DNA of 58,702 nt. Source: Clostridiales bacterium (GTDB lineage Bacteria > Bacillota > Clostridia > Saccharofermentanales > Saccharofermentanaceae). Under the pieces are notes generated by a model. That model saw nothing but the letters and a program-made list of their open reading frames with translations. It made no database searches and was not told the DNA's origin. Position numbers and translations under genes: made by a program. Below are positions 15,316-25,412 of the stretch, in pieces (within the stretch, counting starts at the first letter, position 1; every line of letters begins with the position of its first letter). The stretch covers positions 1-58,702 of the forward strand of contig JAFWDK010000011.1 in the NCBI GenBank assembly GCA_017513085.1, read 5' to 3'.

Positions 15316-16590
15316 TCACTCGCTTTGCAGCATCATGCGTTCCAATCCGCAAGCTGCTGCATAAAGTTTTTTCTCATCCGCGCCATAGAGGATGACCGCC
15401 CGTCTTATCCCCTGCTCATCTTTTTCAGCGCCTGCGACTGTAACAGACGGCAATCCACAGAAATGCATGACATTGGTCGGTCCGGTCATCAAGACCGCAT
15501 CGTATTCTTCGATCGCGTTGCGCACTTCCTCGATCCTCTTCTTCCGGTAACGCAAAGCCTCCAGATATTCTTCACCCATAAGCCCTCCCGGCGTCTCATC
15601 CAGAGCTGCCCGAAGGTAGTCATGCCCGTACTTCATCATGGTATCCGGATTCGCTTCATAAAAGTCAACGATCTCGCTCAGCGTTTTTCGGGAAGCCGTC
15701 GATGTACGAAGGTACATCTCGAGCATAGGCTTAAACTCCCATTTCATGATCGTCTTGAGCATCGGTTCTTTTTCCTGATGGATCTTCTCCACCGTCGCGC
15801 CCGCTTCCCGAAGCTGTCCCACCAATCTTTCGTAGAAAGCCTTCTGCCCGTCGTCCAGTTTCTCCCCATTCGCGTCATTCACCGCAATACGGAGCCTGGA
15901 GACCGAAGCAGGCCGGATATCCGGAAACACCTCATCGCGCATGGCCCGATACATCCGAAACGCATCCAGAAATGTATCTGCCATCGGTCCCGGGCTATCC
16001 AACGTTTTCGCCACCGGTATGATCCCTTCCTGCGAAAGCACTCCGACCGGTGGTTTGATCGCGCAAATGCCGTTGAACTGTGCGCAGGCGATAATGGAAA
16101 ACGAGGTATCCGTACCGACTGCCATCGAGACGATCCCCGCGCTGACAGCCACTCCGGATCCGGTAGACGAACCGCCCGGTTCCGCGCTTTCACATATCGC
16201 ATGGATCACCTGGCCGCCACGGGAACTGTATCCTCCGGGCATATTGGAAGAGACATAGTTGGCAAACTCGGTCATATTGGTCTTGCCCAGGATCACGGCA
16301 CCGTGTCTTCTTAAATTCCGGATCACGTGCGCATCTTCCAAAGCCAGATTATCGGCAAGCGCCAGACTTCCGGCGGTAGTATGCATACCTTTCACATCGA
16401 TATTGTCTTTGACAAGGATCGGCACTCCGCGAAGCAGGAGTTCACCTGGCTCGCCGCTGGCAGCAGATGGTTTTCTTCCCTGATAGTTGGCTTCATCCAA
16501 GGCCGCTTCATTGATCTCGGCAATACAGTTCAGCGCATCTTTTCCGCCAAGCTGCTCCGCCTTTCTCATCGCGCGTTGTGTTCTGTGCAT
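15316..16590 (-). CDS. Amidase signature family hydrolase
   Basis: 424 residues. The Ser-cisSer-Lys triad regions are visible: Lys in VPILVKDNID, cis-Ser in GGSSTGSGVAVSAG, and the nucleophile Ser in GTDTSFSI, where most members read DTGGSI/DGSI. The C-terminus is divergent, consistent with a free-standing amidase rather than GatA. It hydrolyses an amide of unknown structure in the cytoplasm. GatA is unlikely because no gatB or gatC is adjacent and the protein is about 60 residues shorter than usual. It shares a direction with the EamA gene 34 bases downstream, so the two may be an import/export and hydrolysis pair. Confidence 0.88.
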   Translation of the reverse strand: MHRTQRAMRKAEQLGGKDALNCIAEINEAALDEANYQGRKPSAASGEPGELLLRGVPILVKDNIDVKGMHTTAGSLALADNLALEDAHVIRNLRRHGAVILGKTNMTEFANYVSSNMPGGYSSRGGQVIHAICESAEPGGSSTGSGVAVSAGIVSMAVGTDTSFSIIACAQFNGICAIKPPVGVLSQEGIIPVAKTLDSPGPMADTFLDAFRMYRAMRDEVFPDIRPASVSRLRIAVNDANGEKLDDGQKAFYERLVGQLREAGATVEKIHQEKEPMLKTIMKWEFKPMLEMYLRTSTASRKTLSEIVDFYEANPDTMMKYGHDYLRAALDETPGGLMGEEYLEALRYRKKRIEEVRNAIEEYDAVLMTGPTNVMHFCGLPSVTVAGAEKDEQGIRRAVILYGADEKKLYAAACGLERMMLQSE

Positions 16591-16647
16591 GATAGATCCC
16601 TCTTCAGTTCTTGTCGCAATATATTCCCATGCGGTCCCCGGCGTCTC

Positions 16648-17316
16648 TTACGCCTGGATCCACATGGCAGGACGAAGTCCGTATCCTTCATAGTAGACAT
16701 TGTAACCGGAACTCAGAACATAACCGAAATCCCGGACACAGGCAGCAGAATGCTCGTCACGGCCAGGTGAACGAAGCCACCAGGGCGAGCAGCCGGCAGC
16801 GGATCCTTTTAAAGAAGTCATCACACCGCGATCCTTCGCGTAGTCGGTCGGAATGGCACGGCGGTCTTTTCCCTTGGCAAAAAGCGAGTTAGCCTCGTCA
16901 AAACTCAGAAGGAAAATACGATCTTCCGTTTCATTTCCTCCGCGGATACCAAATTCCTGATTGTCTGCATTTTTGATTTTGGTCTCGAGAATACGTTTTT
17001 GCTCTTCTTCGCTAAAAGCACTTGTATAGAAATCTGCGTTCAACCAGGCACGGAGAGTGCAGGTTTCCCATGTGACGTTCTTGGCATCCTGGTTATAAGG
17101 AATCATGTCGATGACATGCTTCGTGATCACCAGGGCATCTCCTTCATCGTTCACATCCAGAACGATCCACTGAAGTTCCTGATCCGCATAGGATCCGAAA
17201 GTGATCTCATCGCCTACGTTATACTTCACTTTCTTCCTGGCCGAAGAACAACTTAACGCCGCCAGCATCACGGCCAGGATCAATACTATATTAAGAAGAC
17301 GTTTAACAACACTCAC
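16648..17316 (-). CDS. DUF6273 domain lipoprotein
   Basis: 222 residues. It has a GTG start with GGAGG 6 bases upstream, and a lipoprotein signal ending at Cys23 (LAALSC). The mature part (YNVGDEITFGSYADQELQWIVLDV ... ALVITKHVIDMIPYNQ ... WETCTLRAWLNADFYTSAFSEEE ... WWLRSPGRDEHSAACVRDFGYVLSSG ... GLRPAMWI) matches the DUF6273 pattern, a sulfatase-modifying/C-type-lectin-like fold frequent in clostridial surface proteins. Function is unknown; surface binding is likely. Confidence 0.88.
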   Translation of the reverse strand: MSVVKRLLNIVLILAVMLAALSCSSARKKVKYNVGDEITFGSYADQELQWIVLDVNDEGDALVITKHVIDMIPYNQDAKNVTWETCTLRAWLNADFYTSAFSEEEQKRILETKIKNADNQEFGIRGGNETEDRIFLLSFDEANSLFAKGKDRRAIPTDYAKDRGVMTSLKGSAAGCSPWWLRSPGRDEHSAACVRDFGYVLSSGYNVYYEGYGLRPAMWIQA

Positions 17317-17450
17317 GATGCGCCTCCGAAAAGATTCCTAGCATATTATCAAAACACGTTCAGTCCCCGTAAAACATACACCAGAAAGTATAGCACAAAT
17401 TATCAAAAAGAGAATGCAAGTATTCACAAACAAGTAACTTTTCGTGTTTT

Positions 17451-17481
17451 ACACTGACAGATGGCCATGGCAAGTCAGTGT
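17451..17481 (+). terminator. Orphan hairpin with plus-strand T-tract
   Basis: ACACTGAC (17451-17458) pairs with GTCAGTGT (17474-17481), followed on the plus strand by TTTTTC. No plus-strand gene precedes it. It is one of three hairpins in the 372-base gap between the DUF6273 gene and carB, which otherwise has no gene. Confidence 0.55.
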
Positions 17482-17534
17482 TTTTCTTTATACACGAACG
17501 CATATTAAGATTATTATAGCACGAGAAAAAAATA

Positions 17535-17570
17535 GCTTTGACATCATCTTGCAACTGACACTGTCAAAGC
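17535..17570. repeat. Hairpin in carB-DUF6273 intergenic region
   Basis: The 9-bp arms GCTTTGACA (17535-17543) and TGTCAAAGC (17562-17570) are perfect. No T-tract follows on either strand, so it is not an obvious terminator. Confidence 0.5.
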
Positions 17571-17589
17571 CATAGCTGACAAAAGTAAA

Positions 17590-17636
17590 AATTTTCGCTC
17601 CTCATCTCTTATTCAAAACCTGCATACTGAGGAGCG
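17590..17636 (-). terminator. Terminator of the carAB transcript
   Basis: On the minus strand CGCTCCTCA (17636-17628) pairs with TGAGGAGCG (17604-17596) and is followed by AAAATTTTT. It lies 53 bases after the carB stop. Confidence 0.75.
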
Positions 17637-17688
17637 ATTACGCAGGCGCGAAGCGCCGAAGATCGAGCAACGAGAATTGTTTTTTTAT

Positions 17689-20600
17689 TTAAGCATTGAT
17701 CGTCGCAATTCCCGGTATCGTTTCTTCGAGTACATCCAGCAGGATCTTGACCGTATCGAGCGAGGTAAAGATCGTCACACCATTCTGGATCGCACAGCGG
17801 CGGATCGCCACACCGTCTTCATAGTGCACACCGGAAAGGATCGCACGGGTGTTGATGATGTAACTTACATAACCGGCACGGATGGAATCGAGGATCTCGG
17901 TACTGCCCTCACTGAGCTTACCACGTACGCGGGTACGGATACCGTGATTCTTCAGGAAGTTTGCGGTACCGATCGTGGCTTCGATATTGAAACCAAGTTC
18001 ATAGAACCGGCGGATCAAAGGAAGTGCTTCTTCCTTATCCTCATCCGCCAACGTTACGATGACTGTACCGTAATCCTTCATCTTGATGCCCGAAGCCTGC
18101 AGCGCTTTGAAGAAAGCACGGTTCAGGCTCTTATCGTAGCCGATCGCCTCACCGGTCGACTTCATTTCCGGAGAAAGATATGCATCCATACCATCCAGTT
18201 TCTGGAAACTGAACGCAGGTGCTTTTACATACCAACGATCCGTCGTCTCCGGCGGAGTCAGCTTCGTGATGCCCTGATCAGCCAGGGACTCGCCCAGCAT
18301 GACGCGGGTCGCGATCGTAACCAGATTCTGATCGGTCGACTTAGAAAGGAACGGTACAGAACGGGAAGCGCGCGGATTGACCTCAATGACATAAACGCTG
18401 TCGTCCTTATCGACGATGAACTGGATGTTGAAAAGGCCCACAATGCCGATACCTAAGCCCAGGCGTGTAGTATAGTCACAGATCGTTTCTTTTACCTTAT
18501 CCGAAATCGAGAACGGCGGATATACACTCGTACTGTCACCACTATGGACACCGGTCCTCTCAACGAGTTCCATGATGCCCGGAATAAAGACTTCCTTGCC
18601 ATCGCAGATTGCATCGACCTCGACTTCTTTACCGACGAGATATTTGTCGATCAGGACCGGCTTATCTTCGTCCACTTCCACGGCGTTCTTCAGGTACTTC
18701 ACGAGCATCGTTTCATTTGCGACGATCTCCATGGCACGTCCGCCGAGCACGAAAGACGGACGGACAAGTACCGGATAACCGATCTTCTCAGCCACTTTGA
18801 TGCCGGTAGGAATATCGGTCACCGCTTCACCCTTCGGGTTCGGGATCTCGAGCGATTTGATCACGGCGTCAAAAGCATCTCTGTCTTCTGCTTTTTCGAT
18901 TGCTTCGGAGTCAGTGCCGATGATATGTACGCCGCGCTTGGTCAGTGAATCCGCAAGATTGACGGCTGTCTGTCCACCAAGTGTTACGATGACACCAAGC
19001 GGTTTTTCCAGTTCAATGATGTTCATGACATCTTCTGTGGTCAGCGGCTCAAAATAGAGTTTGTCGGCCGTTGTGTAGTCCGTGGATACCGTCTCCGGGT
19101 TGTTGTTGATCACGATAGCCTCGTAGCCCGCTTCCTGGATCGTTCTGACAGCGTGTACCGTCGAGTAGTCGAACTCGACACCCTGGCCGATACGGATCGG
19201 ACCGGAACCCAGAACGATGACTTTCTTTCTGTCGGAAACGATGGACTCGTTCTCGGAAGCATAGGTCGAGTAGAAATACGGAATATAACTGTCAAACTCG
19301 GAAGCACAGGAATCGATCATCTTATAGATCGGCGCGATCTTATTCTCACGGCGCATTTTGTAAATGTCGTCTTCAGTCTGCTTCCAAAGCTCTGCTACGT
19401 AGGAGTCGGAGAATCCCATTCTCTTTGCTTCGATCAGGTGTTCCAGCGAACCCACGTTCTCCTCCATCTCACGCTCGAAATCGACGATCTTCTTGATCTT
19501 ATCGAGGAAGAACATATCGATACCCGTGATGTTGCAGATACGGGAGTGATCGACACCCAGCCACATCAGTTGGGAGATCGCATAGATACGGTCATCGGTA
19601 CCTTCCTTGATGTACTCAAGAAGGTCGTCCACACTCATATGCTCAGAGTCGAACTTCGTCATATGGATATGGTTCTTGCTGTCCTCGAGAGAACGGATCG
19701 CCTTAAGAAGGCTCTCTTCAAAAGTACGGCCGACGCTCATGACCTCACCGGTTGCTTTCATCTGCGTGGAAAGCTTATTCATGGCTGCCGGGAATTTATC
19801 GAACGGGAATCTCGGCATTTTCGTGACCACATAGTCCAGTGCCGGTTCAAAACATGCCGGTGTATTGGCCAGTTTGATCTCATCGAGATTCATGCCGACT
19901 GCAATCTTCGCAGAAACGCGCGCGATCGGATAGCCGCTGGCTTTGGATGCAAGTGCGGAAGATCTGGACACACGTGGATTCACTTCAATGACATAGTACT
20001 TAAAGGAATGCGGGTCAAGCGCAAACTGACAGTTACAGCCGCCCTTTACGCCCAGCGCACGGATGATCTTTAGCGCACTGTCACGGAGCATGTGGTACTC
20101 CTTGTTCGTCAGCGTCTGGGAAGGCGCAACAACGATGGAGTCACCGGTATGAATGCCGACCGGATCGAGGTTCTCCATATTACATACCGTGATCGCCGTA
20201 TCGTTCGCATCACGGATGACCTCGTATTCGATCTCCTTATAACCCTTGATGCTCTTCTCCACCAAGACCTGATGCACAGGAGACAGAGCCAGCGCATTTT
20301 TCATCATGGAGGTCAGTTCTTCCGGATCGTTGGCAAAACCGCCGCCCGTACCACCAAGCGTAAATGCCGGACGAAGGATGACCGGATAACCGATCTTTTC
20401 CGCCGCCTCAAGGGCTTCTTCAATACTGTATGTGATCTGCGAAGGTACGACCGGCTCGCCGATTCTTTCGCAAAGCTCCTTGAAAAGCTCTCGGTCTTCG
20501 GCGCACTCGATACTCTTGGCGTCGGTGCCGAGCAGTTCGATCTCGCACTCTTCCAGTACGCCTTTCTTAGCAAGCTGCATCGCCAGGTTCAAGCCAGTCT

Positions 20601-20877
20601 GACCACCGATACCCGGAACGATGGCATCCGGACGTTCCAGACGGCAGATGCGCGCCAAATACTGCAGCGTCAACGGCTCCATGTACACTTTATCGGCAAT
20701 GGATGTGTCTGTCATGATCGTTGCCGGGTTACTGTTGGCAAGAATGACCTCATAACCTTCTTCTTTCAGAGCCAGGCACGCCTGCGTGCCTGCATAGTCG
20801 AACTCCGCCGCCTGACCGATCACGATCGGACCTGAACCGATCACGAGTACTTTGTGTATGTCTGTTCTCTTAGGCAT
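17689..20877 (-). CDS. carB: Carbamoyl-phosphate synthase large subunit
   Basis: 1062 residues, full length. Two homologous ATP-grasp halves are visible: [25 protein letters not shown] opening the first and [24 protein letters not shown] the second. [19 protein letters not shown] and [15 protein letters not shown] lie in the two catalytic cores. The C-terminal MGS-like allosteric domain covers the last ~130 residues. It makes carbamoyl phosphate from bicarbonate, ATP and ammonia for pyrimidine and arginine synthesis. The start is the ATG at 20875-20877 with AGGTG upstream; it overlaps the carA stop by 8 bases, giving translational coupling. Confidence 0.98.
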   Translation of the reverse strand: MPKRTDIHKVLVIGSGPIVIGQAAEFDYAGTQACLALKEEGYEVILANSNPATIMTDTSIADKVYMEPLTLQYLARICRLERPDAIVPGIGGQTGLNLAMQLAKKGVLEECEIELLGTDAKSIECAEDRELFKELCERIGEPVVPSQITYSIEEALEAAEKIGYPVILRPAFTLGGTGGGFANDPEELTSMMKNALALSPVHQVLVEKSIKGYKEIEYEVIRDANDTAITVCNMENLDPVGIHTGDSIVVAPSQTLTNKEYHMLRDSALKIIRALGVKGGCNCQFALDPHSFKYYVIEVNPRVSRSSALASKASGYPIARVSAKIAVGMNLDEIKLANTPACFEPALDYVVTKMPRFPFDKFPAAMNKLSTQMKATGEVMSVGRTFEESLLKAIRSLEDSKNHIHMTKFDSEHMSVDDLLEYIKEGTDDRIYAISQLMWLGVDHSRICNITGIDMFFLDKIKKIVDFEREMEENVGSLEHLIEAKRMGFSDSYVAELWKQTEDDIYKMRRENKIAPIYKMIDSCASEFDSYIPYFYSTYASENESIVSDRKKVIVLGSGPIRIGQGVEFDYSTVHAVRTIQEAGYEAIVINNNPETVSTDYTTADKLYFEPLTTEDVMNIIELEKPLGVIVTLGGQTAVNLADSLTKRGVHIIGTDSEAIEKAEDRDAFDAVIKSLEIPNPKGEAVTDIPTGIKVAEKIGYPVLVRPSFVLGGRAMEIVANETMLVKYLKNAVEVDEDKPVLIDKYLVGKEVEVDAICDGKEVFIPGIMELVERTGVHSGDSTSVYPPFSISDKVKETICDYTTRLGLGIGIVGLFNIQFIVDKDDSVYVIEVNPRASRSVPFLSKSTDQNLVTIATRVMLGESLADQGITKLTPPETTDRWYVKAPAFSFQKLDGMDAYLSPEMKSTGEAIGYDKSLNRAFFKALQASGIKMKDYGTVIVTLADEDKEEALPLIRRFYELGFNIEATIGTANFLKNHGIRTRVRGKLSEGSTEILDSIRAGYVSYIINTRAILSGVHYEDGVAIRRCAIQNGVTIFTSLDTVKILLDVLEETIPGIATINA

Positions 20878-21979
20878 TGTCACGCACCTCGCTTTCCTTA
20901 TTTGCTGCAAGAATAGAAGTAAACTTCTCGAAAAGGTAACTGCTGTCCTGCGGACCCGGCGCGCTCTCCGGGTGATACTGCACGGAGAAGACCTTGTCTT
21001 CCTTGCACTCGACGCCCTCTACAGTGTTATCGAGAATATTGATATGCGTGGCTTGAAGTTTCGTGCCCGCAAGGCTCTCCAGATCAACGGCGTAACTATG
21101 GTTCTGGGACGTGATCTCGATCTTTCCTGTTTCCAGATTCTTGACCGGGTGGTTGCCGCCACGGTGACCGAACTTCAGTTTATAGGTCTTCGCCCCGTAC
21201 GCCAGGGAGATCATCTGATGACCAAGACAGATACCGAAGATCGGGAACTTGCCGGCCAGTGCTTTTACCGTGGAAATAACAGGCGTCACGTCCTCCGGAT
21301 CTCCAGGGCCGTTGCTTAAGAAAATGCCGTCCGGCTTCATGAACTCGATTTCATCCGGCGTCGTGTCAAATGGCACTACCGTGACATTACAGCCGTAGGA
21401 ATTGAGTTTGCGGATGATATTGAGCTTGATGCCGCAGTCGATAGCGACAACATTGTATTTCGGGTTCGGCGTACGGGAGTACCAGCGCTTCTTGCAGCTG
21501 ACGCGGGAGACCTGGTCGTGCGGGACCGGTGTGTCTTTGATCTTTTGGAGTGCCTCTTCCACACTCGTATCGATCGACGTCATGATCACGCGGCGTGAAC
21601 CGAGATCACGGATGCTCCGGGTAATCTGGCGGGTATCCACACCGAAGATACCCGGAATATTATTTTCCTCCATCTCTTCGGAAAGCGTCTTGGTGTAGCG
21701 GAAGTTGCTCGGCATATCGTTATAGTCTCCGACGATCATGCCGCCGATGCTTGGGTTCTTGCACTCAAAGTCATCATCTGTGATACCGTAGTTTCCGATC
21801 AACGGGTAAGTCATCACGACCATCTGGTCCGTATAGGAAGGATCGGAAAGGATCTCCTGATACCCGACCATCGAAGTATTGAACACGATCTCGCAGACGC
21901 GTTCCACATCTGCACCGAATCCATATCCTTCGTAAAAACTGCCATCCTCAAGAACGATCTTCCGGTCTTTCTTTCTCAT
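20870..21979 (-). CDS. carA: Carbamoyl-phosphate synthase small subunit
   Basis: 369 residues. The N-terminal CPSase small-chain domain opens with [19 protein letters not shown] sequence. It is followed by a class I glutamine amidotransferase with nucleophile Cys in [10 protein letters not shown] and the His/Glu of HPES near the end. It hydrolyses glutamine and channels ammonia to CarB. The ATG at 21977-21979 has GGAGG 5 bases upstream; an upstream in-frame start is not needed. The leader contains a hairpin with T-tract and a short ORF, suggesting attenuation. Confidence 0.97.
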   Translation of the reverse strand: MRKKDRKIVLEDGSFYEGYGFGADVERVCEIVFNTSMVGYQEILSDPSYTDQMVVMTYPLIGNYGITDDDFECKNPSIGGMIVGDYNDMPSNFRYTKTLSEEMEENNIPGIFGVDTRQITRSIRDLGSRRVIMTSIDTSVEEALQKIKDTPVPHDQVSRVSCKKRWYSRTPNPKYNVVAIDCGIKLNIIRKLNSYGCNVTVVPFDTTPDEIEFMKPDGIFLSNGPGDPEDVTPVISTVKALAGKFPIFGICLGHQMISLAYGAKTYKLKFGHRGGNHPVKNLETGKIEITSQNHSYAVDLESLAGTKLQATHINILDNTVEGVECKEDKVFSVQYHPESAPGPQDSSYLFEKFTSILAANKESEVRDNA

Positions 21980-22001
21980 AACGCCCTCCAGTGCTTCTCG
22001 C

Positions 22002-22052
22002 AAAAAAAGACGCCCCCTGCATGCTCAAGATCAAGCATGTGCGAACGTCTTT
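22002..22052 (-). terminator. Attenuator-like hairpin in the carA leader
   Basis: On the minus strand AAAGACG (22052-22046) pairs with CGTCTTT (22012-22006), enclosing an inner stem CATGCT/AGCATG (22039-22034 with 22025-22020). The hairpin ends in seven T residues, 22 bases before the carA start. It lies inside the transcribed leader, so it should terminate unless an alternative fold or ribosome prevents it. Confidence 0.7.
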
Positions 22053-22064
22053 GTTCCACTATTT

Positions 22065-22130
22065 TCAGTCGATATAATCTGTTGTAAGCCTTGCATTCCC
22101 GTACTTCTTCATCATCTGCGGCGCACTCAT
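22065..22130 (-). CDS. Possible 21-residue leader ORF upstream of carA
   Basis: ATG at 22130 to TGA at 22065 encodes a 21-residue peptide ending LTTDYID. It lies between the carA promoter and the attenuator hairpin, with its stop 13 bases before the hairpin, which is the usual geometry of a leader peptide. Against it: no clear Shine-Dalgarno sequence precedes the ATG, and there is no run of one codon. Confidence 0.3.
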   Translation of the reverse strand: MSAPQMMKKYGNARLTTDYID

Positions 22131-22157
22131 GGCGCGCCACGCAATTTCTTAACGGGA

Positions 22158-22186
22158 ATTATAGTAATATGCCCTTCGTCTGTCAA
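22158..22186 (-). promoter_or_regulatory. Promoter of carAB
   Basis: On the minus strand TTGACA (22186-22181) and TATAAT (22163-22158) with a 17-bp spacer, a consensus sigma-A promoter. The transcript would have a ~170-base leader. It starts 51 bases downstream of trpA, in the same direction. Confidence 0.9.
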
Positions 22187-22237
22187 TGCAACTTCGGAAG
22201 AAAATATTATCGATTTCTGCCCTTTACCGGAATGGCT

Positions 22238-23011
22238 TTATTTCTGGCAGGCTTCCTTCATTTCCTTGACAAAAGCACCTATGCTTGCAGGTGCGTCAGT
22301 GCCTTTTTCTTCCAGGATCCGGATGACTGCCGATCCGACGATGACACCGTCTGCCACCTTGGCCATTTTCGAGGCGGTCTCCGGATTGGAGATGCCGAAT
22401 CCGATCGCGCACGGCACATCCGTGACTTCGCGGATCTTCTTGACCACTTCGCTCAGGTCATTTGAGAACGAGGAGCGGACGCCTGTCACGCCCAGGCTGG
22501 AAACGATATAGATAAAGCCTTTCGCTTCTTTTGCGATCATGGAAACACGATTCTCGGAAGTCGGGGCGACCATGGAGATCAGATCCACATCATACTGCTC
22601 GCAGAATGGTTCGAACTCTTCTTTCTCTTCAAAAGGAACGTCCGGGACGATCAGTCCGTCGATGCCGATCTCACTGCACGTCTTGATGAAACGGTCCGAA
22701 CCGTAGGAGAACACAACATTCGCGTAAGTCATGAACACCAACGGGATCGTGACTTCTTTTCTGATCTTTCTGACCAGTTCGAACACTTTGTCGGTCGTGA
22801 TGCCACCGGCCAGCGCACGGATGTTCGCACCCTGGATCACCGGTCCTTCCGCAGTCGGATCTGAAAAAGGAATACCCAGTTCGATCAGATCCGCGCCGTT
22901 TTGCGCCGCAGCAAGAACGGCCCGGTAGGTAGTCTCCACATCCGGATCACCGCAGGTAATAAACGGGATGAATGCTTTTCCATTCTGAAAAGCCTCTTTT
23001 ATTTTACTCAT
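22238..23011 (-). CDS. trpA: Tryptophan synthase alpha subunit
   Basis: 257 residues. The catalytic Glu and Asp lie in [30 protein letters not shown] and [10 protein letters not shown] form the phosphate site. It cleaves indole-3-glycerol phosphate to indole, which passes to TrpB. The ATG at 23009-23011 has GGAGA upstream and overlaps the trpB stop by 8 bases. Last gene of the trpF-B-A unit. Confidence 0.97.
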   Translation of the reverse strand: MSKIKEAFQNGKAFIPFITCGDPDVETTYRAVLAAAQNGADLIELGIPFSDPTAEGPVIQGANIRALAGGITTDKVFELVRKIRKEVTIPLVFMTYANVVFSYGSDRFIKTCSEIGIDGLIVPDVPFEEKEEFEPFCEQYDVDLISMVAPTSENRVSMIAKEAKGFIYIVSSLGVTGVRSSFSNDLSEVVKKIREVTDVPCAIGFGISNPETASKMAKVADGVIVGSAVIRILEEKGTDAPASIGAFVKEMKEACQK

Positions 23012-24200
23012 AGATATTCTCTCCTCTGTATCTGGCAATCGCCGCGCAATCCTTGTCACCTCTTCCGGAAACCGTGACGACAATGATCTTATCTTTGTCC
23101 ATGGTCGGCGCGAGCTTCATGGCGTAAGCGATCGCGTGCGAAGATTCAATGGCCGGAATAATGCCCTCTGTCCGGGACAGATACTCAAATGCATCTACCG
23201 CTTCATCGTCTGTGACCGGCACATAAGATGCCCGGCCGATATCGTGAAGATGTGCGTGCTCCGGTCCGACACCCGGATAATCCAGGCCGGCCGAAATGGA
23301 ATAAACCGGAGCGATCTGACCATATTCATCCTGACAGAAGTAAGACTTCATGCCATGGAAGATACCCAGTTTTCCGGTATTGACCGTAGCCGCGGTTTCA
23401 AATGTATCGATACCTCTTCCTGCCGCTTCGCAGCCGATCAGCTGTACATCCTTGTCTTCAATAAAGTGGTAAAAAGAACCGATCGCGTTGCTTCCGCCGC
23501 CTACGCATGCCATGACGACATCCGGAAGGCGTCCTTCTTTTTCCAGCATCTGCTGTTTGATCTCTTTGGAAATTACAGCCTGAAAATCACGTACGATCGT
23601 CGGGAACGGATGCGGGCCCATAACAGAACCTAAGCAGTAATGTGTATCGGAAACCCGGGTCGTCCACTCGCGCATCGCCTCCGAAACCGCGTCCTTCAAG
23701 GTCGCCGTACCGGTCTTGACCGGCACCACAGATGCGCCCAGCAGCTTCATGCGGTACACATTCAGTGCCTGTCTCTTCGTATCCTCTTCACCCATAAAGA
23801 CGACACATTCCATCCCCATCAGCGCCGCAGCAGTCGCCGTCGCCACACCATGCTGGCCGGCGCCCGTCTCTGCGATCAAGCGTGTCTTACCCATCTTCTT
23901 TGCCAGCAGTGCCTGTCCCAGCACATTATTGACCTTATGCGCACCGGTATGGTTTAAATCTTCTCTCTTAAGATAGATCTTCGCACCGCCAAGATCCTCG
24001 GTCATCTTCTTTGCATAATAAAGAAGCGACGGACGATTGGCATACTCATTAAAAAGCGTCTCAAGCTCCTTCTGGAACTCCGGGTCGTTCTTGTAATGCT
24101 CGTATGCCTCTTCCAGTTCATGAACAGCATTCATCAGAGTCTCAGGAATATACTGTCCTCCATGTATGCCGAATCTTCCTTTTTTATCCACTTTACTCAT
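23004..24200 (-). CDS. trpB: Tryptophan synthase beta subunit
   Basis: 398 residues. The PLP lysine is in HTGAHKVNN, the phosphate-binding loop is [11 protein letters not shown], and the N-terminal [16 protein letters not shown] is typical of the TrpB1 class that pairs with TrpA. It condenses indole and serine to tryptophan. The start overlaps the trpF stop in an ATGA arrangement. Confidence 0.98.
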   Translation of the reverse strand: MSKVDKKGRFGIHGGQYIPETLMNAVHELEEAYEHYKNDPEFQKELETLFNEYANRPSLLYYAKKMTEDLGGAKIYLKREDLNHTGAHKVNNVLGQALLAKKMGKTRLIAETGAGQHGVATATAAALMGMECVVFMGEEDTKRQALNVYRMKLLGASVVPVKTGTATLKDAVSEAMREWTTRVSDTHYCLGSVMGPHPFPTIVRDFQAVISKEIKQQMLEKEGRLPDVVMACVGGGSNAIGSFYHFIEDKDVQLIGCEAAGRGIDTFETAATVNTGKLGIFHGMKSYFCQDEYGQIAPVYSISAGLDYPGVGPEHAHLHDIGRASYVPVTDDEAVDAFEYLSRTEGIIPAIESSHAIAYAMKLAPTMDKDKIIVVTVSGRGDKDCAAIARYRGENIYE

Positions 24201-24796
24201 CCTTTCCTCAAAAGCTCCATAAAGGAGCGCATCTTCTCTTCATCTTTTTTTCCGTCCGTCTCGATCCCGGAACTCACGTCCACTCCAAAAGGATGCAACA
24301 TCCGAACGGCCTCTTCTATGTTTTCCGTATTCAAGCCACCGGCCAGAATATACGGTCTTTTCACATCTTTCAAGCATCGCCAGCCAAAAGTCTCTCCCGT
24401 TCCGCCTCCCGGCGAGTCCAGGAGTACCAGATCCGCTTCACAAGTTTCCACCTTCAGCAGATCTCCCTGATCGCGTACCCCAAAAGCCTTGATCACTTTC
24501 GCGCCCGTCGCCCTCTTCAGTTCACGGATATACGCATCGGATTCATTCCCGTGAAGCTGCGCGATATCTATAATACCGCGACTTAGAAGATCCTGCACGA
24601 CCCGTATATCTTCATCGATAAAAACACCGACGGCCTTTATCTCCGGCAAAAGCACTCGCCTTAGTTCTTGTATCGTTTCCGGCGCGACGTATCTTCTTCT
24701 GCCCGGCACCAGTATAAACCCGACAAGATCCGGTCTCACACGGTTCACAGCTTCGATGTCCTCTTTTCTCTGCATACCGCAATACTTAACGATCAA
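24197..24796 (-). CDS. trpF: Phosphoribosylanthranilate isomerase (TTG start)
   Basis: 199 residues with a TTG start at 24796-24794. This start is chosen because AGGAGG lies 9 bases upstream and because the resulting N-terminus ([12 protein letters not shown]) lines up with the family opening KICGLTRx[29 protein letters not shown] and [15 protein letters not shown] are the TIM-barrel landmarks. It catalyses the third step of tryptophan synthesis. First gene of trpF-B-A, placed directly after a Trp T-box. Confidence 0.93.
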   Translation of the reverse strand: MIVKYCGMQRKEDIEAVNRVRPDLVGFILVPGRRRYVAPETIQELRRVLLPEIKAVGVFIDEDIRVVQDLLSRGIIDIAQLHGNESDAYIRELKRATGAKVIKAFGVRDQGDLLKVETCEADLVLLDSPGGGTGETFGWRCLKDVKRPYILAGGLNTENIEEAVRMLHPFGVDVSSGIETDGKKDEEKMRSFMELLRKG

Positions 24797-24890
24797 GCAC
24801 GCGCACCTCCTTCGCCGTAACGGACCTTCTGCCCCGCCCCTGGACTTGCTGTCCCGTTCGAGAGCCAGCCAGCCCCTTTGCCGAGGAAAC

Positions 24891-25165
24891 AAAAAATCCT
24901 CGACAGAACTCCATTCTTTCTGTCAAGGACGATTCAAAATCGCGGTGCCACCTTGATTCACGACCCTAGCCGTGCACTTAGCAGGATACCAACATATCCC
25001 CGGCAAGTAACGTATGCCCTCACGTTGCAGAATACTTTGCATCACGCATTTGACTGCACCCTCAGCGGTCCATTTGATGACTTGTTTTCCACCGGTCTCT
25101 CATCCACACCGGCTCTCTGTAGGAGCATCATCACCGTTATCTCCGCGTCAACGGTTTCTCATATC
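24891..25165 (-). ncRNA. T-box leader (tryptophan) upstream of trpF-B-A
   Basis: Read on the minus strand: Stem I starts near 25156 with AACCGTTGACGCGG; the specifier TGG (Trp codon) is at 25072-25070 followed by ACCGCTGAGGGTG; the antiterminator T-box AAGGTGGCACCGCG is at 24954-24941. The terminator arms (24929-24918 with 24908-24897) end in a T-run. Uncharged tRNA-Trp would let transcription continue into trpF. It is closely similar to the leader at 31729-32045. Confidence 0.93.
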
Positions 25166-25171
25166 AGCAGA

Positions 25172-25200
25172 ATAATACCACGAGCCGGAGATATTGTAAA
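25172..25200 (-). promoter_or_regulatory. Promoter of the trpF-B-A T-box transcript
   Basis: On the minus strand TTTACA (25200-25195) and TATTAT (25177-25172) with a 17-bp spacer, a few bases before Stem I. Confidence 0.65.
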
Positions 25201-25345
25201 TAGGCGCACAGATTCCGCAAGCCCCGCGGCGTCGCAAAGCACAAGGCATGATAATTTTGTATTCATAATTTTTTCCTTCTTCTCTTTCTTTTGCTAGTAA
25301 AGGATAACATAAAAAAGGCTATCAGAAAACTCATAACAATATACA

Positions 25346-25388
25346 TCAAAAAACCTCTTGCGACGGGGGATCCGCATCGCAAGAGGTT
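25346..25388 (-). terminator. Terminator of the DUF4214 gene
   Basis: A perfect 12-bp stem (25388-25377 with 25363-25352) followed on the minus strand by a T-tract. It lies 25 bases after the stop codon. Confidence 0.9.
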
Positions 25389-25412
25389 ATATCGTTTTAG
25401 TAAAAGCAGACG

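Noticed and set aside
15316..16590. Amidase as GatA of the tRNA amidotransferase
   Set aside because: No gatB/gatC nearby, shorter than GatA, and unusual DTSFSI around the nucleophile.
17360..17554. 64-codon minus frame between the DUF6273 gene and carB
   Set aside because: No ribosome site, no recognisable composition, and it spans a hairpin.
25159..25266. 35-codon minus frame just upstream of the trpF T-box
   Set aside because: It overlaps the promoter and the first T-box bases; a weak AAGGA precedes it, but nothing supports a protein.
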